The notes: generated by a model not told the origin, from the sequence alone. A stretch of DNA of 64,000 bases from an uncultured Collinsella sp. (GCA_958450865.1 CAUDNY010000003.1:62001-126000), one strand, 5' to 3'. Positions 31,702 to 40,528 are shown, counted from the first letter of the stretch. Translations and numbers: made by a program.

Positions 31702-32619
31702 TTACAGAATCACGTGCTCGCACATCACGCTGCGCCCCATGCGCAGCAGCTCGTCGCGTGAGCGCTCGACCGTGGACGGTGTGCTGTTCTCGATAACGGT
31801 CATAATGCCCGGTCGCGCGGCCGCGGCCCAAGCGGCAATAGCCTCAAAATCAAAGTTTCCGCACGTGCAGGCGCCGTGGCATACCAAACGAGAGCCCGAG
31901 CCATCACACCAGCCATCCTGGTCCTCGTTGTCTACGATCTCGTAGTCCTTTGCATGCAGCACGCGAATCTTGCTGCCGCACAGGTGCAACATACGCGACA
32001 CCTGCTCGGAAGCCTCACCGACGATCGTGGGATGCAGCAGCGACACCGGGTCGTAGATCACGCCGAGCGCCGGGCTCGGGACGCGCTCCAGAACCTCGCG
32101 GCAGCGCCCGGGCGTATTGACGATCTCGTTCCAACCGGGCTCGATCAGAAGCTCGCCGCCCTCCTTTTCGGCCATCGAGCACACGCGTGCGAGTCCTTTG
32201 CAAAACGCATCGAGCGCAGCGGCCGAAAAACGGTCATCGGCCATCTTGTTCTGCGCGTTAGGGCGCCCCGTCTCGGTCCCCACCGGACAGCCCCCAAGCC
32301 AGCGCGCGAACCTCAGGCACGCCTCGTACTCGGCATAGGTATCCACCAGTTGATTCTGATCGGGCGTTGCCAGGTTTTTATAGCAGCCGAGCACCGCCAC
32401 CTGCACGCCGTTGGTGTCGAGCACCTCGCGCAGATGGTCGGCGAGTTCGTGCGTAAGGCCGGAACGGTTAATGCCAAAGGACTTGTAGAGTACTTTGCTC
32501 GGCAGCTGAATGCACGAGAAACCCAGTTTGCCTGCCATGCGAATGCGCTCCTCGACCGTACCCTCGGGCAGGTCGTGCAGGCGCACGCCGACGCTCAGTG
32601 CGCCTTTTGACTGCGCCAT
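31702..32619 (-). CDS. Sugar phosphate isomerase/epimerase-like TIM barrel protein
   Basis: A 305-residue protein of the xylose isomerase-like / AP-endonuclease-2 superfamily. Metal-site acids and histidines occur in LLIEPGWNEI, VIYDPVSLLHP, RVLHAKDYEI and VIENSTPS, in the usual order along the barrel. No signal peptide. The relatives act as epimerases or isomerases on free or phosphorylated sugars, and the substrate cannot be named. ATG at 32619 has AAGGAGG 7 bases upstream and follows the GH105 stop codon by 2 bases, so translation is coupled and a role in processing the GH105 product or a linked sugar is likely. Confidence 0.82.
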   Translation of the reverse strand: MAQSKGALSVGVRLHDLPEGTVEERIRMAGKLGFSCIQLPSKVLYKSFGINRSGLTHELADHLREVLDTNGVQVAVLGCYKNLATPDQNQLVDTYAEYEACLRFARWLGGCPVGTETGRPNAQNKMADDRFSAAALDAFCKGLARVCSMAEKEGGELLIEPGWNEIVNTPGRCREVLERVPSPALGVIYDPVSLLHPTIVGEASEQVSRMLHLCGSKIRVLHAKDYEIVDNEDQDGWCDGSGSRLVCHGACTCGNFDFEAIAAWAAAARPGIMTVIENSTPSTVERSRDELLRMGRSVMCEHVIL

Positions 32620-32621
32620 GC

Positions 32622-33857
32622 CTAGACCTCCTTGCACGCATTGATGCCCGGCGTGTAGCCGCCAAACGGGTCGTCGATGGAGCACACGCCCGAAGGGGCA
32701 AGCGGATCGCGCTTACCGGCAAGCTTGTCATGATGCATGGTCTCGATATAGGCGAGCACCAGCGGCGCCACGCCCTTCGCGTCGTTTTTGACGACGGGCT
32801 CGCTCATGTAGTAGCCAAACGTGCCCTCGCGGTGCGCGGTGTTGCCAAGACCCGCCACCAGGCAGATGTTGTCGAGCGCCAACTGCCCGTCGCGCTCGGA
32901 CAGGCACGTATCGCAGATGCCATCAAAAGCGCGACGGCCGTACTGGTAGTAGCGCTCGCCCAGCACGCCCAGGCGCACGCCCTTCATGATGGCGTTGGCA
33001 AAGATGGCGCTGCCCGACTCCTCCAGATAGTTGGGGGCGATGTTGGGCAGGTTGATGACCTGGTGCCACATGCCGGTCTTCTCGTCCTGATACGGCAGCA
33101 TGGCGTCGATCAGGTCGTGGAACATCTTGCGGATCTCGTCCTTCTCGGCCGACATCGAGGGCGGCATGAGCTCCCAGGTATCGATGAGCGCCATGGCAAA
33201 CCAGCCCTCGGCGCGCAGCCAGAAGTTGGCCGAAAGACCGGTGACCGGGTCGCACCAGAACTGCTTGCGGCTCGCGTCGTAAGCGTGATAGTACAGACCG
33301 TTGAGGGGGTTGCGCATCAGGTCATGCACGACCTGGAACATATGGAAGCTGTCCGAACAGGCGCGACGGTTGTGGAAGCTCAGCTCGTATTGCATGTAGA
33401 ACGGCTGGGCCATATACATACCGTCGAGCCAGATCTGGTTAGGATAGACAGCCTTGTGCCAAAACACGCCCTCTTTGGTGCGCGGCTGGGTCTCGAGCTG
33501 ACGATAGATGGTATCCATGGCGGCACGGTACTTGGGCTTGCCCACCAGGTCGTAGAGTTTGTAGAGGGTTTTGCCCGCGTTGACGTTATCGAGGTTGTAC
33601 TCCTGGGGATTGTAATGCTTGATGGTGCCGTCGTCCTGGACAAAGAAGTCGATGTAGTCGTCGGCGAAGGTCAGGTAGCGCTGCTCGCCGGTGATCTCGT
33701 ACAGCTCGATGAGTGCCTTGATCATGCAGCCGTCAATATAATTCCAGGTGTTTTCCTTGCCGGCGCGAAGCTTTTCGATATTCCAGGCCGGCGCCTGAGG
33801 CGTAGAGGTCTCGATCAACTGCTCGATATAACGGTCCAGAATCTGATTGCAACCCAT
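32622..33857 (-). CDS. Unsaturated rhamnogalacturonyl hydrolase, GH105
   Basis: A 411-residue glycoside hydrolase of family 105 (YteR/YesR type), an (alpha/alpha)6 barrel that releases the unsaturated uronic acid from the non-reducing end of pectin-lyase products. Asp90 in NLDNVNAGK and Asp145 in IWLDGMYM match the YteR catalytic pair (Asp88, Asp143), and RAEGWFAMALIDT and EESGSAIFANA are conserved family strings. No signal peptide, so it acts on imported oligosaccharides. ATG at 33857 follows AGAGGGGAC. It is the first gene of an operon with the sugar isomerase, the GltD-like flavoprotein and possibly the ene-reductase, preceded by two operators. Confidence 0.93.
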   Translation of the reverse strand: MGCNQILDRYIEQLIETSTPQAPAWNIEKLRAGKENTWNYIDGCMIKALIELYEITGEQRYLTFADDYIDFFVQDDGTIKHYNPQEYNLDNVNAGKTLYKLYDLVGKPKYRAAMDTIYRQLETQPRTKEGVFWHKAVYPNQIWLDGMYMAQPFYMQYELSFHNRRACSDSFHMFQVVHDLMRNPLNGLYYHAYDASRKQFWCDPVTGLSANFWLRAEGWFAMALIDTWELMPPSMSAEKDEIRKMFHDLIDAMLPYQDEKTGMWHQVINLPNIAPNYLEESGSAIFANAIMKGVRLGVLGERYYQYGRRAFDGICDTCLSERDGQLALDNICLVAGLGNTAHREGTFGYYMSEPVVKNDAKGVAPLVLAYIETMHHDKLAGKRDPLAPSGVCSIDDPFGGYTPGINACKEV

Positions 33858-33883
33858 TGCTGTCCCCTCTGACGTTATTGATG

Positions 33884-33951
33884 GGTGAACGTTTCCCCTA
33901 GTGTAACGCGAACGGGGATTATAGGGTGAACGTTAACCCTATAATCCCCGT
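33884..33951 (-). promoter_or_regulatory. GH105 promoter: two operators, one inside a 40-bp palindrome
   Basis: Operator half-match GGTGAACGTTTCCC (33884-33897) lies 41 bp centre to centre from GGTGAACGTTAACC (33925-33938). The second forms the centre of a longer perfect palindrome: arms ACGGGGATTATAGGGT (33912-33927) and its complement (33936-33951) around GAACGTTA. On the minus strand a TTCACC box within it is followed 19 bases later by TACACT. The palindrome may also terminate transcription from the GDSL gene, whose stop codon is 14 bases away. Confidence 0.65.
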
Positions 33952-33964
33952 GAACGGCAAACTT

Positions 33965-34633
33965 TTAACGGCAAACGGCGGTGAGGCCCGCAGCGATGCG
34001 ATGCGCCAGGCGCTCATAGCCGGCAGGGCTGTAATGCAGACCGTCCGGCATGTAGAGCTCGCGGTGCTCCGGCAAAAACGGGCTGATGCCGCTTTGCGCA
34101 TACAGGTCGATCACCGGCACCGAGTAGCGATCGCAAACCTCCAGCATCGCGCGCACATAGGCGTCTTGCGTCAGGCCCAGATGGTTGGCCTCGTTGCTTG
34201 CCGGGATATCCTTCTCGTGTTTGCCGCTCGTCTTGCACGGCGTCATAAACATCAGCTTTGCCTGAGGCGAGCGCGCCGTGATGGTGCGGATCAGGTAGTC
34301 GAGCGCACCGTAGAACTCGTGCACGTCCGTGCTGCCCAGCTCTCCCAGCGGCACGTTACGGCTAAAGTCGTTAACGCCGCCAAAGACGATGCAGATATCT
34401 GCCGTGTGATCGATGCCGTCCAAGCGCTCAACAAACGAATCGCTACGGTCGGCCTTGACGGCAATACGCGAACCCTTAATACCAAAGTTCTCGATCGTAG
34501 CGCCGCCCAGCAGCGCACCCAGGTGCGAAGTCCAGGAGATATCGTTGCCTCCCCCGCCGCATCCGTTATCGCCCCAGGTCGTCGAGTCGCCAAAGCAGCA
34601 AATGGTCGATTCGCTCAAGTTTTTCGTTTCCAT
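33965..34633 (-). CDS. SGNH/GDSL esterase (rhamnogalacturonan acetylesterase-like)
   Basis: A 222-residue hydrolase of the SGNH fold. Block I CFGDSTTWG carries the nucleophile Ser (about 17), block II the Gly in NFGIKGS, block III VFGGVNDF the Asn, and block V DGLHYSP the Asp/His pair near 200. Located among pectin genes, it most likely removes acetyl groups from pectic oligosaccharides. The enzyme lacks a signal peptide, so it works inside the cell. ATG at 34633 has GAGGAGAAG just upstream. It follows the pectin methylesterase fusion gene by 68 bases and is the last gene of the GH28 operon. Confidence 0.85.
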   Translation of the reverse strand: METKNLSESTICCFGDSTTWGDNGCGGGGNDISWTSHLGALLGGATIENFGIKGSRIAVKADRSDSFVERLDGIDHTADICIVFGGVNDFSRNVPLGELGSTDVHEFYGALDYLIRTITARSPQAKLMFMTPCKTSGKHEKDIPASNEANHLGLTQDAYVRAMLEVCDRYSVPVIDLYAQSGISPFLPEHRELYMPDGLHYSPAGYERLAHRIAAGLTAVCR

Positions 34634-34701
34634 ATTCTTCTCCTCACCCGCACATCGGCGGTCTTACAGGTACATACCGTTCATTCGCAACATCCGAGGG
34701 G

Positions 34702-36867
34702 CTATGCGTGGGCGCATTCCGCAACTTGCGAATCGAGCCATTCGATATCCTCGGCAAGATGCGCCACGCCCAGGTGGTGTCCACCCGGGCAGACCTCGTG
34801 CAGAAGGTTTTCGTCCTTGCCCAGCAGCGCGTAGGCGTCGCGAACGATATCGAGCTGCTCGTCTACGTTCGCAAGCCCGCGGGCGCCGTTGAGATGGTCT
34901 TTCTCGCAGCTCTGAACCAAGAGCGGCCGTGGCGCGACAAGCGATGCAATGTCGCCCATGTCGAGCAGACGCCAGAGTCCAGGCGTGTAATTGCAGCTGC
35001 AATTGCCGTTGAGGTGCAGTAGCGAATCATCAACGCCGTACAGATAGCCCGAGACAAACGCCTTGCGCACGCGCGTGTCGAGCGCGGACAGGTACAACGT
35101 CATGTAACCGCCGCCCGAAAAACCAAAGCAGCCCAGGTCGTCCATGGCAATGTCACCGCGTGTCTCCAAGTAATCAATCAAGCGCATGTTGTCCCAGGCG
35201 TTGAGGCCCGCGACCGTAAGACCCAGCGGCTCGGCCATACGTGCTTGATTCAGACACGTACCGCGCAGGTAGCTGTTCTCGTCGTCGCCCTGACCCTTCC
35301 AGTCACGACGGTATCCCCAACCACGCGCATCGGGGCAGACGGTCACGTAACCCATGCGCGCCAAACGCAGACCGTAGTCGTAATTGAACTTACGCACGGC
35401 ATCGTCGACCGCCGGCACGCCCGCAACGCCGGCTATGCTTGCAGCACCCGCCCCCTGGTGACCATGCGGGCAGATATAGCAGCGCTTGAGTCCCCGCTCG
35501 TCAAGCTTGGGGCGGGACGGCTCCAACAGGTAAAACGGCATCCACACATCGTGCTCAACCTGCAACACCGCATGAGTACGTACGATGCTGCCGGCAACCC
35601 GCACGCGATTGAGCTCACGAATCTCAATCGGGGCGCGGTCCATAAGCGAAAGACCCAAAATATCGTACAGACGAGTCCTGGTCGCAGCCTTCCATGCCTC
35701 AAAGTCTGTGGGAGTCTTGCCCGTAAATGCGGCCGAGCGCCCCTCGCGCTTCAGTCGGGCGCGCAGCGCAGGTTCGTCCTCGTAGTACGTCTCGATGTGC
35801 ACGGTGCGGCCATTGGCAGATAGCCCGGCCGTCTCTACCGCATCACCGTCGCCGCCCTCGGGATCCCAACCATCCGTGCCGGCAAGCACTCGGTCACGCG
35901 CATAGCGTTCGGAATCCTGACCGGTCAGGCAATGCGCCCACGGCACCCAAGCGGCAGTATCACCCGCCGGGCCAAACAGGGCACCGCCGGCATACAGGGT
36001 GCCGTCATGTGCCGCTGGCTTATTCCAATCCCACCAACCCTCGAGTGAAATATGGGGGCCCAGCCAGCATTCGAGCAAAACGGTCTGGGCCCACTCGCGC
36101 CATGGACGACCCAGATAGACCGATCCGGGGGCAATGCCCTCATCGGCTGTAAACGAACAGCCATGAAACACAAATCCGTACGGCTCGCCCTGAGGCGTGG
36201 AGGCTGCCGTTACATACCCGTTGACATCCATACCGCGGTTGAGCGAGCGAATCTCACACCCCTCAAAGTAGGCACGCGCGCCGCCAAAGATAAAGTCGAC
36301 ATCGCCCTCGATCCGGCAACGTCGAAAATACTGCCGCCCCACGCGGCGCGGGGCGAACTGCTTGGGGCCTATAAAGCCGCCCGGCTTGGCCTCGCGCGGC
36401 GGCAGCGGCCCCAAAAAGAGCGTGTCCTGGTGTCCCTTAATGCAGCAGGCATCGACAACCAGGCGGTCACCATCGGCATACAGGGCAATCGCCTGGCCGA
36501 CCTCGCGCCCATCACCGGCGTTGTTTTCGATTGTTAGACCCGCAAGCGTCACGTCGTCGGCATCGACCAGCACCGTGTACGTACGGAAGGTGCCGAGTCT
36601 TCCATCCTGGCCGCTACCATCTTCCGAAGGCATCTTGGCACCCAGGCCCCCCACGATACGCACGCTGTCGGCCGTCTCGCCCTCGAGCGTCACATGCGGA
36701 CGACGAATTTCGACCCGTTCGCGGTACTCACCCGGCGCCACCAGCACGCGCACCGGCACGGTCACATCGGGCACACACCGCTCCGCCGCCTCGAGCGCCG
36801 CCGAAATGCTGCGATACGCGCCTTCGCGTTCGAGCGATACCTCAAAGAGCTGTTCTTTACCACTCAT
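34702..36867 (-). CDS. Pectin methylesterase fused to alpha/beta-hydrolase esterase
   Basis: A 721-residue two-domain enzyme. Residues about 10-330 are a CE8 pectin methylesterase beta-helix: GHQDTLF (first Asp), VDFIFGGA (nucleophile Asp), YLGRPWREW (Arg), the normal CE8 order. Residues about 380-721 are an alpha/beta-hydrolase of the acetyl xylan esterase / Abhydrolase_7 type, with GFSGGG (Ser near 580), Asp in SCEKDHLNG and His in GGHHLG. One chain could thus remove both methyl and acetyl groups from galacturonan. No signal peptide, unlike most CE8 enzymes, implying action on imported oligomers. ATG at 36867 has only a weak ribosome site. It lies between GH28 (131 bases upstream) and the GDSL esterase. 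Confidence 0.9.
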   Translation of the reverse strand: MSGKEQLFEVSLEREGAYRSISAALEAAERCVPDVTVPVRVLVAPGEYRERVEIRRPHVTLEGETADSVRIVGGLGAKMPSEDGSGQDGRLGTFRTYTVLVDADDVTLAGLTIENNAGDGREVGQAIALYADGDRLVVDACCIKGHQDTLFLGPLPPREAKPGGFIGPKQFAPRRVGRQYFRRCRIEGDVDFIFGGARAYFEGCEIRSLNRGMDVNGYVTAASTPQGEPYGFVFHGCSFTADEGIAPGSVYLGRPWREWAQTVLLECWLGPHISLEGWWDWNKPAAHDGTLYAGGALFGPAGDTAAWVPWAHCLTGQDSERYARDRVLAGTDGWDPEGGDGDAVETAGLSANGRTVHIETYYEDEPALRARLKREGRSAAFTGKTPTDFEAWKAATRTRLYDILGLSLMDRAPIEIRELNRVRVAGSIVRTHAVLQVEHDVWMPFYLLEPSRPKLDERGLKRCYICPHGHQGAGAASIAGVAGVPAVDDAVRKFNYDYGLRLARMGYVTVCPDARGWGYRRDWKGQGDDENSYLRGTCLNQARMAEPLGLTVAGLNAWDNMRLIDYLETRGDIAMDDLGCFGFSGGGYMTLYLSALDTRVRKAFVSGYLYGVDDSLLHLNGNCSCNYTPGLWRLLDMGDIASLVAPRPLLVQSCEKDHLNGARGLANVDEQLDIVRDAYALLGKDENLLHEVCPGGHHLGVAHLAEDIEWLDSQVAECAHA

Positions 36868-36925
36868 CTGTCATTACGCTTTCTGTCACAGAACACCCAC
36901 CATGCAATACCGGCACCTATAGATT

Positions 36926-36961
36926 GCGTGCGACAGCCGGGCAGACCCGACCGTCGCACGC
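36926..36961 (-). other. Intercistronic hairpin between GH28 and the esterase fusion
   Basis: GCGTGCGAC / GTCGCACGC stem with a GC-rich interior (GCCGGG...CCCG), without a T-run. Possibly an mRNA-stabilising or partial-termination structure within the GH28 operon. Confidence 0.5.
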
Positions 36962-36998
36962 CTCAACATGCCGTATTCACTTGTGCAGGAGCACTACC

Positions 36999-38594
36999 CT
37001 ACGCGCGGATAACCTTGTCGACGTTTTGCAGCTGCAGCTCGTCGCCATCCTGACCCTCGATGCGCACGTTCTGCAGGTCGAGGACTTTCACGTTCTGCGC
37101 GATGATGCCCTGGCGCACCATGGGCTCCACGCCGCAGGCCATGGCCGGCACAAAGGGCTCGGCATCGGCGGCAAAGGTCACATGGACATCCTGGAACGTC
37201 AGGCGCGTCACCTTGCTCTCGGGAAGGCCCGTGATATAGGCCGCGGCCGCATGGCAGTTGGTGGCCTCGATATCGCAAAACGTCGTGGCGCCAAAGCCGG
37301 GCGTACGGTCGTCGACGGGCAGCGCCTCGCGAGACTGCACGTAGTCGGTCTTGCCGTCCTTGTCGCAGAAGTAGAACGAGTTGACCACGAAGGGCGTGAG
37401 CACCTTATCCATGCGAATGTGCTCGAAGGTGATGCCCTCGTTGACGGCGTCCTTGCCGCGTCCGCGGCGTGTCTTGACGCGCAGGCCGCGGTCGGTGCGC
37501 TCAAAGAGGCACTTGCTCACGGTGAGGTCCTTGATGCCGCCGGCGGCCTCGGATCCCAGCACCACGGCGCCGTGGCCGTCGTGCATGTAGCAGTGCGAGA
37601 TCAGCACGTCGTGCGTGGCGGGACGGAGCTCGGGTTCAATGCCCAGTTTGCCGCTCTTGATGGCGATGCAGTCGTCCCCCACCGAGAACTGACAGCCAAG
37701 GATGCGGACAAAACCGCAGCTCTCGGGATCGAAACCGTCGGTGTTGTGGGAGTTCTTGGGACCCTCGATGGACAGGCACAGGGCATCGACGTGCTCGCAC
37801 AGAATGGGATGGATATTCCACGCCGGGCTGTTGCGCACGGTAAAGCCGGCAAGGCTCACGTTTTCGCACTCGGACAGGAAAATCATGCGCGGGCGGGCGA
37901 CCTCGCGGCCCTCCTCGGGACGGAAGATGTTCTTAAAGTCCTTGTTCCACCAGTTGTCCTCGGCAAAATCGGTCTGGCCGTCGATGGCGCCGCGGCCATA
38001 GATGCACACGTCGTGCACGCTCAGGCCCGTAAAGGTCGAACAGTAGGTCGAAAAGCTCTCGCCTTCCCAGCGGCCCAGGGGCAGCATGTCGGTGCCGGCA
38101 TACCCGGCGCCCTCGTCGCCCGTGACCGTGCCCGGAATGTAGGCAAGCGCCGCGCGGTCGTGACGGGCCAGCAGCACCGCGCCCTCGGCAAGCTCGATGT
38201 TGATATTGCTCTTAAGGAAGAGGGACTTGATGCGGTAGTTGCCGGCGGGGATCAGCACGCGCCCGCCCTTGGGGCAGGCCATGATGGCAGCCTGAATGTT
38301 GGTGGTGTCATCGTGCTCGGCATCGCCCTTGGCTCCGCAGTCGCGAACGTTGATGGTAAAGGGCTCCGCCGGCGTGGTGACGCCCACGCTCAGCTCGCGC
38401 TCGCCACAGACAAAACGAACCAGGTTGCGCTTGCCGGGAACCAGGCCATCGACATAGGTCTCGACCGTATTCGTGGTACCGGCGGGCTCATCGTTGACAA
38501 AAATCTCCCACGTATCGGCACAGGTAAAGTAGCCGCCATCGTCGAGCTCGATAACGGCCGCGCGGGCGTTGCGCCAGATAACGTTCGTCTCCAT
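36999..38594 (-). CDS. Polygalacturonase, GH28
   Basis: A 531-residue family 28 glycoside hydrolase that cleaves alpha-1,4-galacturonan. After an N-terminal beta-sandwich-like region (1-85) comes a beta-helix with all four GH28 signatures: NTDGFDP (about 285), GDDCIAIKSG (about 306), HDGHGAV (about 339) and RVKT (about 370), holding the catalytic Asp triad, His and the Arg/Lys pair. There is no signal peptide, so it should act in the cytoplasm as an exo-acting oligogalacturonidase. ATG at 38594 is taken because GAGGGAGAG lies 6 bases upstream; five residues before it are unconserved. First gene of the GH28-CE8-GDSL group; only about 50 bases separate it from the carrier's terminator, so it may depend on read-through. 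Confidence 0.93.
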   Translation of the reverse strand: METNVIWRNARAAVIELDDGGYFTCADTWEIFVNDEPAGTTNTVETYVDGLVPGKRNLVRFVCGERELSVGVTTPAEPFTINVRDCGAKGDAEHDDTTNIQAAIMACPKGGRVLIPAGNYRIKSLFLKSNINIELAEGAVLLARHDRAALAYIPGTVTGDEGAGYAGTDMLPLGRWEGESFSTYCSTFTGLSVHDVCIYGRGAIDGQTDFAEDNWWNKDFKNIFRPEEGREVARPRMIFLSECENVSLAGFTVRNSPAWNIHPILCEHVDALCLSIEGPKNSHNTDGFDPESCGFVRILGCQFSVGDDCIAIKSGKLGIEPELRPATHDVLISHCYMHDGHGAVVLGSEAAGGIKDLTVSKCLFERTDRGLRVKTRRGRGKDAVNEGITFEHIRMDKVLTPFVVNSFYFCDKDGKTDYVQSREALPVDDRTPGFGATTFCDIEATNCHAAAAYITGLPESKVTRLTFQDVHVTFAADAEPFVPAMACGVEPMVRQGIIAQNVKVLDLQNVRIEGQDGDELQLQNVDKVIRA

Positions 38595-38645
38595 GGGTCT
38601 CTCCCTCAAATGTAATCAGAAGTTCATACTACTCGTTTTTAAAAA

Positions 38646-38685
38646 AGGGCCGTACCCGCCGGTGGATCTCCGGTGGCACGGCCCT
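38646..38685 (-). terminator. Terminator-like hairpin between the sugar carrier and GH28
   Basis: Stem AGGGCCGT / ACGGCCCT with an inner CCGG...CCGG stem. On the minus strand it is followed by TTTTTTAAAAACG. It may be only partly efficient, passing some transcripts into GH28. Confidence 0.75.
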
Positions 38686-38708
38686 GTGGTTTGGACGATG
38701 CGCCTGCC

Positions 38709-40268
38709 CTACTCGGCGGGAATTACGCTGCCGTCCTGGAAGCCAACATTGTTGTGGGCGAAGCAGTCCTCGTACTTAAAGCCGGAGAGCTCCTCGCAAA
38801 GCGCCTTGACCTCGGGCTTGACGTCGGCCATCTTGCCACCCTCCTTGACACGGTGGATCTCGTCGCAAAGGATGTCGCACTGCTCCTTGTCAATCTTGAT
38901 GCCGCGGGCAAGGACGGCCGCGAGCAGGAAGAAGCCGGCGCAGCCGATGAGCATGTAGCCGCAGATGTACAGAGGCACGGTGGCGGGCTGGGTCACGGCG
39001 TCGCTGTTGCCGGCGGTCTGAATGAAGCCGGAGGCAGCAAGGACGATAGCCCATACGTTGACGGCAACAGCCTGGGCGATCTGCTGGCAGAGCTGCTGTG
39101 CGGAGCTGTAGATGCCCTCGCGACGACGCAGGGTGATGAGCTCATCGACATCGGGGATGTAGTTGAGCAGAACATCGGGCAGATACTGGAAACCAACGTA
39201 GAAGAACTTCCAGATGGCGAAGATGATGGGGTAGGCGATCATGGCGATGGCGACCGTGGAGGTGCCGTTGATCTGACCAAAGGCGAAGTAGTTGTAGGCG
39301 ATGATGCATGCGGCGCAACCGACGTTTGCCAGGTACCAAGACTTGTGGAAGCCCTTCTTGGCCATGAGGGCGACCCAGATGGCGGTGCAGACGATAGCGA
39401 CGACCTTGCCGGGCATCTCCATCACGGACTCGTAGGACTTAGGAATCTGCAGACAGTAGACGATGAAGAAGGACAGGCACGCAGACCAGCAGGCAGCGGC
39501 GAGCTTCGTGGAGACCTGCGCATACAGGACCTTGCGGAAGGACTTGTTGCGGAAGGTAGAGATAACGTCGATGAAAAACTTCTTGATACCCTCGCCGACG
39601 CTCTCGATCTTCTCCTGAGCGACCTCCTCGGGGGTGTGCTCCCACGTGGACAGGTACACGCACAGCAGCGAGATTGCCATGACCGAAGCGTTAATCGTAG
39701 CAATAATGAAGTAGCTGAACGGGTTGGTCTCGCCGAAGGTGCCAAAGCCAAAGCCGACGAGTGCTGCCATCAGGAAGCCGGCGGCGTTACCAAAGAGGTG
39801 CTTGTAGCCGGTGAGGTACGTACGCTCCTTGAAGTCATCGGTCATCTCGATGGTAAGCGGCGACAGGTTGGCGGTGCAGAACGTGTACGCGACGTTGTAG
39901 ATCAGGTACAACACAAAGTAGTACGGGAAACCAAACGGCGTAGCCACAAAGATGAGCGGCTCGGCGACCATCATCGGGATAGCCAGCAAGATCCAGAAAC
40001 GGCGGCGGCCAAAGATGCGGCCGATCTTAGTAGCGTAGAAGTTATCGGCCACAAAGCCCATGAGCGGGCACAGAATGGCGTTGAGATAGATGGCGAACGA
40101 GCTGATCAGCGCAGCCTCGCCTGCGGACAGACCGCACTCCGTGGACAGGAACAGCACCATGTAGCTGTGCGTAAAGCTCAGGGCACCGGAGTTGAGCATG
40201 CCGCCCATACCAAAGCCCAAGCGCGTCCAGAATGTGATCTTGCGCTTTTTACCGATCTTGTTAGTCAT
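38709..40268 (-). CDS. GPH-type sugar carrier, probable oligogalacturonide importer
   Basis: A 519-residue membrane protein with about 12 helices of the glycoside-pentoside-hexuronide:cation symporter group in the MFS. WTRLGFGMGGMLNSGALSF at the N-terminus and a cytoplasmic loop with KIGRIFGRRRFWILLAIP are characteristic. A hydrophilic C-terminal tail of about 55 residues (KEGGKMADVKPEVKALCEEL) is present. By position it should bring pectin oligomers or galacturonate into the cell for the intracellular hydrolases. ATG at 40268 with GAGGGAG 5 bases upstream is preferred; in-frame codons up to 40472 cover the operator region. Preceded by paired GTGAACGTTCAC-type operators. Confidence 0.88.
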   Translation of the reverse strand: MTNKIGKKRKITFWTRLGFGMGGMLNSGALSFTHSYMVLFLSTECGLSAGEAALISSFAIYLNAILCPLMGFVADNFYATKIGRIFGRRRFWILLAIPMMVAEPLIFVATPFGFPYYFVLYLIYNVAYTFCTANLSPLTIEMTDDFKERTYLTGYKHLFGNAAGFLMAALVGFGFGTFGETNPFSYFIIATINASVMAISLLCVYLSTWEHTPEEVAQEKIESVGEGIKKFFIDVISTFRNKSFRKVLYAQVSTKLAAACWSACLSFFIVYCLQIPKSYESVMEMPGKVVAIVCTAIWVALMAKKGFHKSWYLANVGCAACIIAYNYFAFGQINGTSTVAIAMIAYPIIFAIWKFFYVGFQYLPDVLLNYIPDVDELITLRRREGIYSSAQQLCQQIAQAVAVNVWAIVLAASGFIQTAGNSDAVTQPATVPLYICGYMLIGCAGFFLLAAVLARGIKIDKEQCDILCDEIHRVKEGGKMADVKPEVKALCEELSGFKYEDCFAHNNVGFQDGSVIPAE

Positions 40269-40353
40269 CGAGCTCCCTCTCTTTTTCTCGATTGTCTTGT
40301 AACAAGACATTGGAGTCCATACCGATGTCTGTCTGCATATCGCCCACTCGTAG

Positions 40354-40448
40354 GGTGAACGTTTAGCTAGATTATGCGCGATTGCATATGATAGGTGAAC
40401 GTTCACTTGTATATTATCCTTGAACGGTCGTTTTTTGCCGTTAAACGG
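40354..40448 (-). promoter_or_regulatory. Carrier promoter: paired operators plus a shared upstream element
   Basis: Operators GGTGAACGTTTAGC (40354-40367) and GGTGAACGTTCACT (40394-40407) are 40 bp apart centre to centre. On the minus strand the second supplies TTCACC, followed after 17 bases by CATAAT, a good -35/-10 pair. Upstream, 40421-40448 (TGAACGGTCGTTTTTTGCCG...) is a 28-bp element nearly identical to one upstream of uxaC. Confidence 0.7.
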
Positions 40449-40514
40449 ACATCTGACTTGAAAAAAAATCACGATTACATGGGTATTGAGTGGGTTTAAA
40501 TTTGAGGTCGATTA

Positions 40515-40528
40515 GGTGAACGTTTATT
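40515..40528 (-). promoter_or_regulatory. Additional operator copy in the uxaA-carrier spacer
   Basis: GGTGAACGTTTATT, a half-matching copy of the GTGAACGTTCAC palindrome about 120 bases upstream of the paired operators, in the same 381-base spacer. It may support looping or be a decayed site. Confidence 0.5.
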
